40,715 nucleotides of DNA from JBLHKS01 sp047620505 (GTDB taxonomy: Bacteria; Verrucomicrobiota; Verrucomicrobiia; Verrucomicrobiales; DEV007): contig JBLHKS010000045.1 in assembly GCA_047620505.1 (NCBI GenBank), forward strand, positions 1 through 40,715, written 5' to 3'. The translations under genes and the position numbers were made by a program. This document shows positions 34,011-40,653 of this stretch, one piece after another (the first letter of the stretch is position 1; each line of letters opens with the position of its first letter). Below the pieces are notes generated by a model. That model was given only the letters and a program-made list of their open reading frames with translations. It was not told where the DNA came from and made no database searches.

Positions 34011-34028
34011 ATACAGACAAGTCTGTAT
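34011..34028. promoter_or_regulatory. 18-bp operator-like palindrome ATACAGAC-AA-GTCTGTAT
   Basis: Eight-base perfect arms flank a 2-bp centre in the AT-rich gap between the divergent kinase-like gene and the gene at 34078. The form matches TetR-family operators such as ACAGAC-N2-GTCTGT. A regulator gene is not adjacent. Further inverted repeats lie close by: CTTCG-T-CGAAG (34043-34053), and ATGTTTC (34027-34033) with GAAACAT (34060-34066). Confidence 0.55.
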
Positions 34029-34077
34029 GTTTCAAGAAGATGCTTCGTCGAAGTTTCCAGAAACATAAATCACTCAA

Positions 34078-34533
34078 ATGATCACGAATCCAGAATCCAG
34101 CAAATCCCGTCTCCATCGGGCGATCGAATCCAGCCACGGCCAACTCCGCAACTTGAGAGAGCGGCTCGAAACCTCCTCGCCGAACGGCAATTCTGACATC
34201 GCACTCGCTGGTCGCTTGAAGTCGATTGAAAACGCAGTTTCACGCGAAGACGATCCAGCAGCTGCTGCGAGAAAGTCCGTCTCTTGGGCGATCGATATCA
34301 TCGACGTGCTGGCAAATCACCGCGAGAATCTTTCGCGCCCTGCGTATCTCGCGGCGAGTCGGCTTTCCGCGGCTTTGCTGATGATTTCACAGCTCGACTC
34401 GGCCGGTTTCGATTCGATGATTCTCGATGCGTTCGACGAAGCGCTTCACCAGGTCGCCGCGCAGTGCCTCATCCTCGAATTGAGCCATGTCGCCGATAAT
34501 CCGGTGTCCGAAACCATTCTCGCACACGCCTGA
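34078..34533 (+). CDS. Helical protein of unknown function, coupled to a PNPOx-family gene
   Basis: I do not recognise this 151-residue protein. It is predicted almost all helical (SWAIDIIDVLANHRENLSRP, ASRLSAALLMISQLDSAGFD, DEALHQVAAQCLILELSHVA), has no signal peptide or membrane segment, and its stop overlaps the next start in TGATG, so the two proteins are co-translated. The operator-like palindrome lies about 50 bp upstream of the ATG. The palindrome at 34256 is read as PAAAAR. Confidence 0.65.
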   Translation: MITNPESSKSRLHRAIESSHGQLRNLRERLETSSPNGNSDIALAGRLKSIENAVSREDDPAAAARKSVSWAIDIIDVLANHRENLSRPAYLAASRLSAALLMISQLDSAGFDSMILDAFDEALHQVAAQCLILELSHVADNPVSETILAHA

Positions 34534-35108
34534 TGAGCAATTTCACGACCTACGCTTACAATCCGTCCGTCAAAATGGCTCAGGAGCGCTACGGCGCTCG
34601 AAAAAATGGAGCGCGAATGGAGCAGTCAGGAGACCGGTTTATCCTGACCGAGACCGAAAATGCGTTCATCGCATCGCGCGACAGTTTTTACATCGCATCG
34701 GCTGGCGAAAATGGTTGGCCCTACGTTCAGCATCGCGGCGGGCCGCCTGGATTTTTGCGAGTGCTAGACGATCGCACATTGGCGTTTGCTGATTTTCGAG
34801 GTAACCGGCAATACATAACGACCGGCAACGTGGATGGGTCCGAAAAGGCGTCGCTGTTTCTCATGGATTATCCTTCGCAACAGCGACTGAAAATCTGGGC
34901 GGAAGCGAAAGTCGTGGATCGCGACGAAAATCCAGAACTGATCGAACAGCTCAATCCCGATGGCTACGGAGCGAAGGCCGAGCGCGCTTTCGTCCTCACC
35001 GTGAAGGCCTACGACTGGAACTGTCCGCAGCACATCACGCCGCGATTCACTGCCGCCGAAATTGAAGCCGGTCTGGCCGGTCCGGAAGCTCAGAATTTGT
35101 TCGCCTGA
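34533..35108 (+). CDS. Pyridoxamine 5'-phosphate oxidase family protein
   Basis: The 191-residue protein has the FMN-binding split-barrel pattern of the PNPOx-like group: FIASRDSFYIASAGENGWPY, VQHRGGPPGFLRVLDDRTLA, FADFRGNRQYITTGNVDGSE, and the ending NCPQHITPRFT. It probably binds FMN or F420 and reduces a small molecule; the substrate is unknown. It follows the 34078 gene with a one-base overlap and overlaps the convergent dehydrogenase by 19 bp at the 3' end. Confidence 0.85.
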   Translation: MSNFTTYAYNPSVKMAQERYGARKNGARMEQSGDRFILTETENAFIASRDSFYIASAGENGWPYVQHRGGPPGFLRVLDDRTLAFADFRGNRQYITTGNVDGSEKASLFLMDYPSQQRLKIWAEAKVVDRDENPELIEQLNPDGYGAKAERAFVLTVKAYDWNCPQHITPRFTAAEIEAGLAGPEAQNLFA

Positions 35109-36064
35109 ATGAAATCGCTGTCGCCCTTGAGGAAGTTGATCAGGTTGTGCGTCGCCCGCATCGCCTGGCGCTCGACACTCTCGTAAGTCCGCGAAGCGAT
35201 GTGCGAGGTCACGATGCAATTCGGTGCTTTCAGCAGAACGTGATCGGCAGCTGGCGGCTCGGTATCGAGCACATCCGCGCCGTAGCCAGCGACTCTTCCG
35301 CTCTCCAACGCTGCCGCGATGTCCGGGCCATCGACCAATTCGCCTCGAGCGCAGTTGAGGACGATCACGTCTTTGCGCATTTCGGCGATTTTCGCCTTGT
35401 TGATCATCCCGTGAGTCTTCTCATCGAGGAAACAGTGAAGCGAGACGACATCGGCGTTATGCAAAACTTCGTCCATCGAATCGCATTTTTTCACGTCGTG
35501 TTCGGCAGCGAAAGCGTCGTCAAAATACGGGTCGAAAGCGATCACCGACATCCCGAACGCCTTCGCCCGAGTCGCGACTTCTTTTCCAATTCGCCCTAAG
35601 CCCAGAATCCCCATGGTTTTGCCCATGATTTCATGGCCGACTGGCTTTCTCCAACCCGCTTGCCACTTGCCTTCGCGGACGTCGAACGCGTTGAAGTGCA
35701 TCTTCTTCGAAAGCCCTAACAAGAGCCCAAAAGTGTGCTCAGCGACGGTCGTGTGGTTCACGCCGGGCGTGAAAAGAACCGGCAGCTGCTGGCTCGTCGC
35801 GTAGGTGACGTCGATCTTGTCTAACCCGATCCCGTATTTCGAAATCACCTTCAAACGCGGCGCGGATTTTACGATCACCGCTTGGGTGATCGCGTCGTCG
35901 CCGCAGAGAAACCCGTCGAATTCGCCTGCGAGCTCGAGCATCCGCTCTTCAGAAAGCGGCCCTCGATCGAGAGCGACTTCGAATCCGGAACTGGCCAGAA
36001 GATCGTGGTGAGGTCCCGGCGTGTCCTGATAGGAAGTGGTGGTGAGTAGGATTCGAGTTGTCAT
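35090..36064 (-). CDS. D-2-hydroxyacid dehydrogenase (phosphoglycerate dehydrogenase-like)
   Basis: The 324-residue protein has the NAD-binding Rossmann loop GILGLGRIGKEVATRA (about residues 152-167), the substrate Arg in LNCARGELVDG, Glu in DVLDTEPPAA and catalytic His in TSHIASRTYES, all in the expected order. N-terminal sugar-acid-type binding loop KYGIGLDKIDV is present. The substrate cannot be told from the sequence; SerA-like enzymes usually have a C-terminal ACT domain, absent here. The end overlaps the PNPOx gene by 19 bp. A one-mismatch palindrome at 35780 is read as SQQLPV. Confidence 0.9.
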   Translation of the reverse strand: MTTRILLTTTSYQDTPGPHHDLLASSGFEVALDRGPLSEERMLELAGEFDGFLCGDDAITQAVIVKSAPRLKVISKYGIGLDKIDVTYATSQQLPVLFTPGVNHTTVAEHTFGLLLGLSKKMHFNAFDVREGKWQAGWRKPVGHEIMGKTMGILGLGRIGKEVATRAKAFGMSVIAFDPYFDDAFAAEHDVKKCDSMDEVLHNADVVSLHCFLDEKTHGMINKAKIAEMRKDVIVLNCARGELVDGPDIAAALESGRVAGYGADVLDTEPPAADHVLLKAPNCIVTSHIASRTYESVERQAMRATHNLINFLKGDSDFIQANKF

Positions 36065-36112
36065 GAGCGCGGAGCGGACTTAGCGCTGCGAAATCTGCAT
36101 TTCAACCGCCGA

Positions 36113-36370
36113 ATGAACGAAGAAGACCAAACAGAGATGAATCTCGGCTCGCAGCCGCTCGACGCGCTGCTCAAAGAGCTGGGTCTGGACAATCACAAAA
36201 TTGTCGACGCTTCAACCGAGCAGATCAGCCACAAGATGGTTGCCAAAGGTCGGAAAGGACGCCGGTTAACGAAAAACCTTCAGCGGAAACTTTTGCGCGC
36301 GGTGAACTCAGCAGCTGCTGACGATCGGACCTTCGAAATGGGCGATCTTTTCAATTACCGAGGAAAGTGA
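36113..36370 (+). CDS. Small conserved basic protein, function unknown
   Basis: The 85-residue protein reads QPLDALLKELGLDNHKIVDA, then EQISHKMVAKGRKGRRLTKN and ends DLFNYRGK. It has no signal peptide; the KGRKGRR stretch could contact nucleic acid, and 'LLKELGL..HKIV' may form a small helical DNA-binding-like head. I recall short homologues in Verrucomicrobia with the same ends, but no function. Its stop overlaps the next gene's GTG start, indicating coupling. The palindrome at 36309 is read as NSAAADD. Confidence 0.7.
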   Translation: MNEEDQTEMNLGSQPLDALLKELGLDNHKIVDASTEQISHKMVAKGRKGRRLTKNLQRKLLRAVNSAAADDRTFEMGDLFNYRGK

Positions 36371-37329
36371 TCGACTACCTTGTCGTTGGCCAGGGGCTGG
36401 CAGGAACGGTTTTCGCCTGGCAGGCGATCAAGCGCGGGAAACGGGTGCTCGTCGTCGATCGGGAAGACGAAATTACCTCGTCAAAAGTTGCGGCGGGCAT
36501 CATCAATCCGATCACGGGCAAGCGGCCGAAGTTGTCCTGGCGGTTTGAGGAACTCTGGCCGGTTGCGAGCGAATTTTACCGAAATTGCGAAGCCGGAAGT
36601 TGGCATGAGCGACCGATCATTCGATTATTTCGAGATGAAGCCGAAGCGGAGGCCTGGCCTGGTTCGTTGCCGACTGATTTCGATCAAATGAAGTTCGATT
36701 GCCGCTTCGGTGGGTTTGAAAATGCGCGGAGTGGACGGCTCGACGTCGCAGAATTTCTTCGGCGGTCGCGAGAGATTTTCAGCAGCGAAGGTTTTTATCG
36801 ACAAGGCGAGTTTGAGGATTTCAAGGACGCTGAGGCGAGGTTTTTCGTGTTCTGTCAGGGTTTTGAAGGAAGCCGAAACCCGCTGTTTGAAAACGTCCCG
36901 CTGCGATCTGGAAAGGGCGAGATTCTCGAACTCCGAATCCCGGATTTTGATGAGCAACGAATCGTGAATCGCGGAAAATGGCTGCTGCCGCTCGGCGACG
37001 AGAAATTTCGCGCGGGCTCGACGTTTGCCTGGGACGATCTGACCTGCGAACCGACAACGGCGGGTCGCGCGGAGATCGAAATCGGCCTGCGCGAAATGTT
37101 GAAGGTCGACTACGAAATCACCCGCGCGGAGTCTGCGATTCGGCCGATGGGTTTTCACGGAAAACCGCGGCTCGGGCACCATCCGGAAAATCCCAAGATG
37201 GCTTATTTTAACGGCCTGGGCTCAAAGGGCGTCCTGCTTGCACCTTACTTCGCCCAGCAGCTGCTGGAGCACCTCGAAGATGAAAAACCGCTCGACGCCG
37301 AAGTCGACATCGCTCAATTCTGGAAGTGA
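36367..37329 (+). CDS. FAD-dependent oxidoreductase (DAO family)
   Basis: The 320-residue protein begins DYLVVGQGLAGTVFAWQAIK, a GxGxxG FAD-binding Rossmann start, then GKRVLVVDRED, VAAGIINPITGKRPKLSW, and ends with a GSKGVLLAPYFAQQLLEHL helix usual for D-amino-acid-oxidase-like enzymes. The start is GTG 36367 overlapping the previous stop (GTGA); the next gene also starts at an overlapping GTG. The family includes MnmC-type and glycine-oxidase-like enzymes; adjacency to an MnmM-like methyltransferase suggests a tRNA-modification partner, but this is inference. The palindrome at 37255 is read as AQQLLE. Confidence 0.85.
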   Translation: MIDYLVVGQGLAGTVFAWQAIKRGKRVLVVDREDEITSSKVAAGIINPITGKRPKLSWRFEELWPVASEFYRNCEAGSWHERPIIRLFRDEAEAEAWPGSLPTDFDQMKFDCRFGGFENARSGRLDVAEFLRRSREIFSSEGFYRQGEFEDFKDAEARFFVFCQGFEGSRNPLFENVPLRSGKGEILELRIPDFDEQRIVNRGKWLLPLGDEKFRAGSTFAWDDLTCEPTTAGRAEIEIGLREMLKVDYEITRAESAIRPMGFHGKPRLGHHPENPKMAYFNGLGSKGVLLAPYFAQQLLEHLEDEKPLDAEVDIAQFWK

Positions 37330-37898
37330 AATTTCCCTACGCAACTGAGCAGGCTCAGGCTTGGATTCGCGAGCACGTCCAGCCGGGCGACACCGTGATC
37401 GATGCGACGGCGGGCAACGGGCACGACACCGAGTTTCTGGCTCGGTTAGTCGGTGCGGACGGCCGCGTGCTCGCTTTCGATATCCAGAGCGAAGCGCTCG
37501 AATCTACTCGAACTCGGCTCGAGTCCGAAGGCCTTGAAGAACGCGTAACTCTGATTCTAGCCGGTCACGAAACGATGGCCGAACACGCAAGTCAGGCGAG
37601 CACGGTGATGTTCAATCTCGGCTACCTGCCTGGAAGCGATCGAGCCCGAATCACCAAGGCCAAGACGACCCTGACAGCGATCGAATCCGCTCAGCAGCTG
37701 CTGGAACCCGGCGGTCTGATCACGATCGTCGCCTACCCGACTCATGAAGGTGGTCAGGCCGAAACCGAGGCGGTTCTGGCGCACTGTCAGGGTCTCGGCG
37801 CAGATTTTCGCGCAATCCGCTACGATCCGCTCAACCCGAAAGGAACGGCGGTGACGCTTTTTGCGATTTGTCGACCCGGCGGCTCTGGTCCAGAGTGA
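37326..37898 (+). CDS. MnmM/YtqB-like SAM-dependent tRNA methyltransferase
   Basis: The 190-residue protein has DATAGNGHDTEFLARLVG and FNLGYLPGSDRA, the marks of the rRNA_methylase/YtqB family. In Bacillus YtqB (MnmM) methylates nm5s2U to mnm5s2U34 in tRNAs. GTG start 37326 overlaps the FAD oxidoreductase stop. The oxidoreductase could be the FAD partner in the same wobble-uridine pathway, as in bifunctional MnmC, but MnmC-type activity is not shown by the sequence. The palindrome at 37692 is read as AQQLLEPGG, in place of a helix of the fold. Confidence 0.85.
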   Translation: MKFPYATEQAQAWIREHVQPGDTVIDATAGNGHDTEFLARLVGADGRVLAFDIQSEALESTRTRLESEGLEERVTLILAGHETMAEHASQASTVMFNLGYLPGSDRARITKAKTTLTAIESAQQLLEPGGLITIVAYPTHEGGQAETEAVLAHCQGLGADFRAIRYDPLNPKGTAVTLFAICRPGGSGPE

Positions 37899-37902
37899 GC
37901 GC

Positions 37903-38406
37903 ATGGACGAGACGTTTGAGGACAAAATTCAGGACGCGATCGCGAATCCGAAAAACATGGGCGAGATGACCGATGCCGATTCCGTCGGAACGGTCGGGAG
38001 TCCCGATTGCGGCGACATGCTGCGAATGTGGCTGAAATTTGGCGAAAAGGACGGGAAGAAGGTCATCGATCGCGCGTCGTTCCAGAGTTTCGGTTGTCAG
38101 ACAGCGATCGCGGTGGCGAGCATGGCGACTGAGATGCTCGCGGGCAAAACGGTTGCCGAAGCGCAGGATCTTTCCGCTTCCGAATTGAGTAAGCCGCTCG
38201 GTCCGCTTCCGCCGATGAAAATTCACTGTGGCCAGATGGTTGAAGGCGCGTTGCGCGAGGCGCTTGAGGCTGAGGGCTCGGAGAAGGCCGCCCGGCCAGC
38301 AGCTGCTGCGGCACCTCCAACCGGTCCGACGTTAGCGCAGAGTTTCGGAGCGTCTGCGGGAGCCGGGAAGAAGATCAAGATCGTCAAACTTGAGCCGAAT
38401 TCGTGA
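37903..38406 (+). CDS. NifU/IscU-like Fe-S cluster scaffold protein
   Basis: The 167-residue protein has the three cysteines of IscU-type scaffolds: Cys36 in GSPDCGDMLRMWLKF, Cys65 in SFGCQTAIAVAS and Cys109 in KIHCGQMVEG. The Asp after Cys36 (D38) helps cluster transfer in the family. The Ala/Pro-rich C-terminal extension (about residues 125-160) is unusual. The frame extends upstream to a TTG at 37861, but ATG 37903 with a GAGTGAG stretch is the better start. sufT is next but one intergenic gap away. The palindrome at 38297 is read as PAAAAA in the extension. Confidence 0.9.
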   Translation: MDETFEDKIQDAIANPKNMGEMTDADSVGTVGSPDCGDMLRMWLKFGEKDGKKVIDRASFQSFGCQTAIAVASMATEMLAGKTVAEAQDLSASELSKPLGPLPPMKIHCGQMVEGALREALEAEGSEKAARPAAAAAPPTGPTLAQSFGASAGAGKKIKIVKLEPNS

Positions 38407-38455
38407 GCGGAAAGGTTTGCTGACTGGGCGCGTCTGCGTTTGTTAGCAGACTACC

Positions 38456-38998
38456 ATGCACGAATCCATTTTCCTCAAGCGCGCCGTAACCGCGATCCAG
38501 ATTCCAAGCGGCGACGAAATCGAATTGCCGCTCGGAACCGAGGCGAAGATCACACAATCGCTGGGCGGAACTTACACGATCGTTACCGATCACGGACTGG
38601 CGCGGGTGCGAACGGCGGACGCGGATGCGCTCGGGCTTGACGAGGAATCGAAGAAGGAAAGCGCGGTCGAAAAAATCACGCCTGAGGGCGATGTGGAGAC
38701 TGCGATCTGGGAGCAGCTCAAGTCGGTTTACGATCCGGAAATCCCGGTCGATATCGTCAATCTCGGCCTTGTTTACGATTGCGGAATCCAGGACGTCGAA
38801 GGAAAGAAATTCGTGACCGTGAAAATGACGCTGACGGCGCCTGGCTGCGGAATGGGCCCGACGATCGCGGCGGATGCACGGAGCAAGATCCTTGGGATTG
38901 AAGGAATTCACGAAGCGACCGTCGATCTTGTCTGGGATCCGGCGTGGAACCAGGACATGATTTCCGAAGAGGGGAGAATGAAGCTGGGGATGGTCTGA
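38456..38998 (+). CDS. sufT: SufT-like Fe-S assembly factor (DUF59)
   Basis: The 180-residue protein has an N-terminal beta-rich part (QIPSGDEIELPLGTEAKITQ) and a DUF59 domain (DPEIPVDIVNLGLVYDCGIQ, TLTAPGCGMGPTIAADARS, VWDPAWNQDMISEEGRMKLG), the arrangement of SufT proteins, which aid Fe-S cluster maturation. The conserved Cys is in APGCGMG. It follows the NifU-like gene by 49 bp and precedes the cytochrome c gene by 25 bp on the same strand. Confidence 0.92.
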   Translation: MHESIFLKRAVTAIQIPSGDEIELPLGTEAKITQSLGGTYTIVTDHGLARVRTADADALGLDEESKKESAVEKITPEGDVETAIWEQLKSVYDPEIPVDIVNLGLVYDCGIQDVEGKKFVTVKMTLTAPGCGMGPTIAADARSKILGIEGIHEATVDLVWDPAWNQDMISEEGRMKLGMV

Positions 38999-39023
38999 GA
39001 CCGAGTTTCAATTTTCCAACATC

Positions 39024-39371
39024 ATGAAATCCAGATTTTTCCCGATCCTCGCGGCCTTGGCGCTCCCAGCAGCTGCTGGCGCTGACGAAGTTTCGTTCAA
39101 GACGGTCTCGCCGATCTTCAAGGCGAAATGCACGGCCTGTCACGGCCTGATCCCACAGGGCAAGCTCAAGCTGAACTCGCTGAAAAACGTCCTCAAAGGC
39201 GGGCAGAACGGCAAGGCGGTGATCCCGGGCGACGCCGATGGCAGTTTGATGGTGAAGCAGTTTTTCCTGCCGCTCGAGGCGAAAACTCACATGCCGCCGA
39301 TGGGCGCGAAGCAGCTGACGGCTGCCGAGATCGCAACGATCAAAGCGTGGATCGATGCAGGTGCCAAGTAG
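39024..39371 (+). CDS. Secreted short c-type cytochrome (planctomycete type)
   Basis: A signal peptide (FPILAALALPAAAGA) leads to one haem motif CTACH (Cys36, Cys39, His40) within VSPIFKAKCTACHGLIPQGK, and a downstream Met in MVKQFFLPLEAKTHMPPMG. The pattern 'F.SPI...C..CH....GkLkL' is that of the PSC1-type domain widespread in Planctomycetes and Verrucomicrobia. It would act in the periplasm as an electron carrier. The palindrome at 39067 is read as PAAAG, in the signal peptide. Confidence 0.9.
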   Translation: MKSRFFPILAALALPAAAGADEVSFKTVSPIFKAKCTACHGLIPQGKLKLNSLKNVLKGGQNGKAVIPGDADGSLMVKQFFLPLEAKTHMPPMGAKQLTAAEIATIKAWIDAGAK

Positions 39372-39380
39372 GGTAAAGTC

Positions 39381-39902
39381 GTGAAATTTCTCACGATAAT
39401 TCGACATGCGAATTCCGATTGGGGTGCCTTCGGAGAAGATTTTCGACGTACCTTGGCTGAGAGCGGTCGCCAAACCGCTCCGGTGATGGGAAGGCGTTTG
39501 CTGAACGAATTGATCGAGCCGGGAACGATTCCGAAGCCTGACACGATCATTTCCAGTTCGGCGGTCCGCGCGATCACGACGGCGAAACTCGTGGCTGAAG
39601 AGCTCGGCTTTCCAGCTAACGAAATCGTCGAAGAAGAAGGAATCTACGAGGCGAGCCTCATGCGGCTCCTGAAAATTGTCCGTGGAATTGATGATCGATT
39701 CGATCACGCGATTCTGTTCGGCCACAATCCGGGATTCGAAAGCTTGGCTCATTCGCTCGCCTCGAATTTTTCGGGTGATTCGGACGGCAAATTCCCAACC
39801 TGCGGCGTCGCCGTCTTCAAGATTGACGCCGATTCCTGGGATTGGACTGACGAGGTGGAGTGCGAGTCGGTCGATTTTCTCTACCCGCGACAGGCAACCT
39901 AG
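39381..39902 (+). CDS. sixA: SixA-like phosphohistidine phosphatase
   Basis: The 173-residue protein has the histidine-phosphatase-superfamily RHG-like motif FLTIIRHANSDW with nucleophile His8, SSSAVRAITTA and FGHNPGFESLA (second His). SixA removes phosphate from phosphohistidine proteins; in E. coli one substrate is NPr of the PTSNtr system. The window also carries HPr and HprK, but 34 kb away, so any link is conjecture. The start is GTG 39381 with GGGTAAA upstream. Confidence 0.9.
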   Translation: MKFLTIIRHANSDWGAFGEDFRRTLAESGRQTAPVMGRRLLNELIEPGTIPKPDTIISSSAVRAITTAKLVAEELGFPANEIVEEEGIYEASLMRLLKIVRGIDDRFDHAILFGHNPGFESLAHSLASNFSGDSDGKFPTCGVAVFKIDADSWDWTDEVECESVDFLYPRQAT

Positions 39903-39940
39903 AATACGGCTTTCGATTCTCGACTTGCGGATGCCGGAGT

Positions 39941-39974
39941 TTGCATTTGGTATATTCCGTCTATATCATTTCAA
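39941..39974 (+). promoter_or_regulatory. Probable promoter/operator of the VapBC module
   Basis: A conspicuously AT-rich gap before vapB has two TATAT boxes, TATATT (39951-39956) and TATATC (39962-39967), with TTGCAT at 39941-39946. An exact -35/-10 pair cannot be fixed: the 15-bp spacing of TTGCAT to TATATC is short. Paired TATAT boxes could bind the VapBC complex. Confidence 0.35.
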
Positions 39975-40211
39975 ATGACGGCGAAATTGTTTATGAACGG
40001 GCGCTCGCAGGCGGTGCGACTTCCGAAAGAGTTTCGATTCGAAGGGAAAGAAGTTTCGATTCGGAAAGACGGCGATTCGGTGGTGTTGGAGCCGATCGAG
40101 AAGCGTGATTGGCCCGAGGGTTTTTTTGAAGCGATCCAGATCGATGACGAAACGTTCAAGGCTCCTGACGATTCGATTCCTGCGGCGGCCGTCCCTCTGG
40201 ATTCGAAGTGA
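39975..40211 (+). CDS. VapB-type antitoxin (AbrB/SpoVT fold)
   Basis: The 78-residue protein opens MTAKLFMNGRSQAVRLPKEF, the AbrB-like DNA-binding strand set usual for VapB, and ends in a charged tail. It would neutralise the adjacent PIN toxin and repress its own promoter. The TTGCAT/TATATT/TATATC stretch at 39941-39967, just before ATG, is a likely promoter/operator. Its stop overlaps the toxin ATG in TGATG. Confidence 0.85.
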   Translation: MTAKLFMNGRSQAVRLPKEFRFEGKEVSIRKDGDSVVLEPIEKRDWPEGFFEAIQIDDETFKAPDDSIPAAAVPLDSK

Positions 40212-40609
40212 TGAAATTCCTTCTGGACACGAACGTCTGCATCGATGCCATGCGGGGAGATTTTGGCGTGCGGGAAAAGCTGATGAGCCTTTCTCCAGAC
40301 GACTGCTCGGTCTCCGCGATTACGCTGTTTGAATTGGAAACCGGCGCGCGGAAATCACGAAACCATGAACGCGAGTTGGGGAAAATTCGGACACTAACAA
40401 ATGTCCTGAATCTTGTTTCGTTTGATGCAGCTGCGGCGGCAGAGGCGGCGAATATTCGGGCGGTGCTCGAATCAAATGGATCTCCAATCGGAGGCTTCGA
40501 CACGTTGCTGGCCGGGCACGCAAAGGCTCTCGATTTCACTTTCGTTACCGACAACACGAAGGAATTTTCCCGAGTTCCAGGCCTTCGAATCGAGAACTGG
40601 CGGACCTGA
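40211..40609 (+). CDS. VapC-type PIN-domain toxin
   Basis: PIN endoribonucleases of the VapC family cleave tRNA or rRNA. The 132-residue protein has the acidic set Asp6 (FLLDTNVCID), Glu in LFELETGA, Asp in GGFDTLLAGHA and Asp in FVTDN, so it looks active. It forms a pair with vapB upstream, overlapping it in TGATG. ATG 40211 is preferred; GTG 40208 is in frame just before. A GCAGCTGC core occurs at 40427. Confidence 0.88.
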   Translation: MKFLLDTNVCIDAMRGDFGVREKLMSLSPDDCSVSAITLFELETGARKSRNHERELGKIRTLTNVLNLVSFDAAAAAEAANIRAVLESNGSPIGGFDTLLAGHAKALDFTFVTDNTKEFSRVPGLRIENWRT

Positions 40610-40653
40610 GGAAAACGCCTTGGCATCGCCTGGTTGCAACGGCATCGTCGAGC

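Noticed and set aside
39381..39902. A functional link between SixA and HPr/HprK
   Set aside because: SixA acts on PTSNtr in E. coli, but the genes are 34 kb apart here and not co-transcribed, so I do not claim it.
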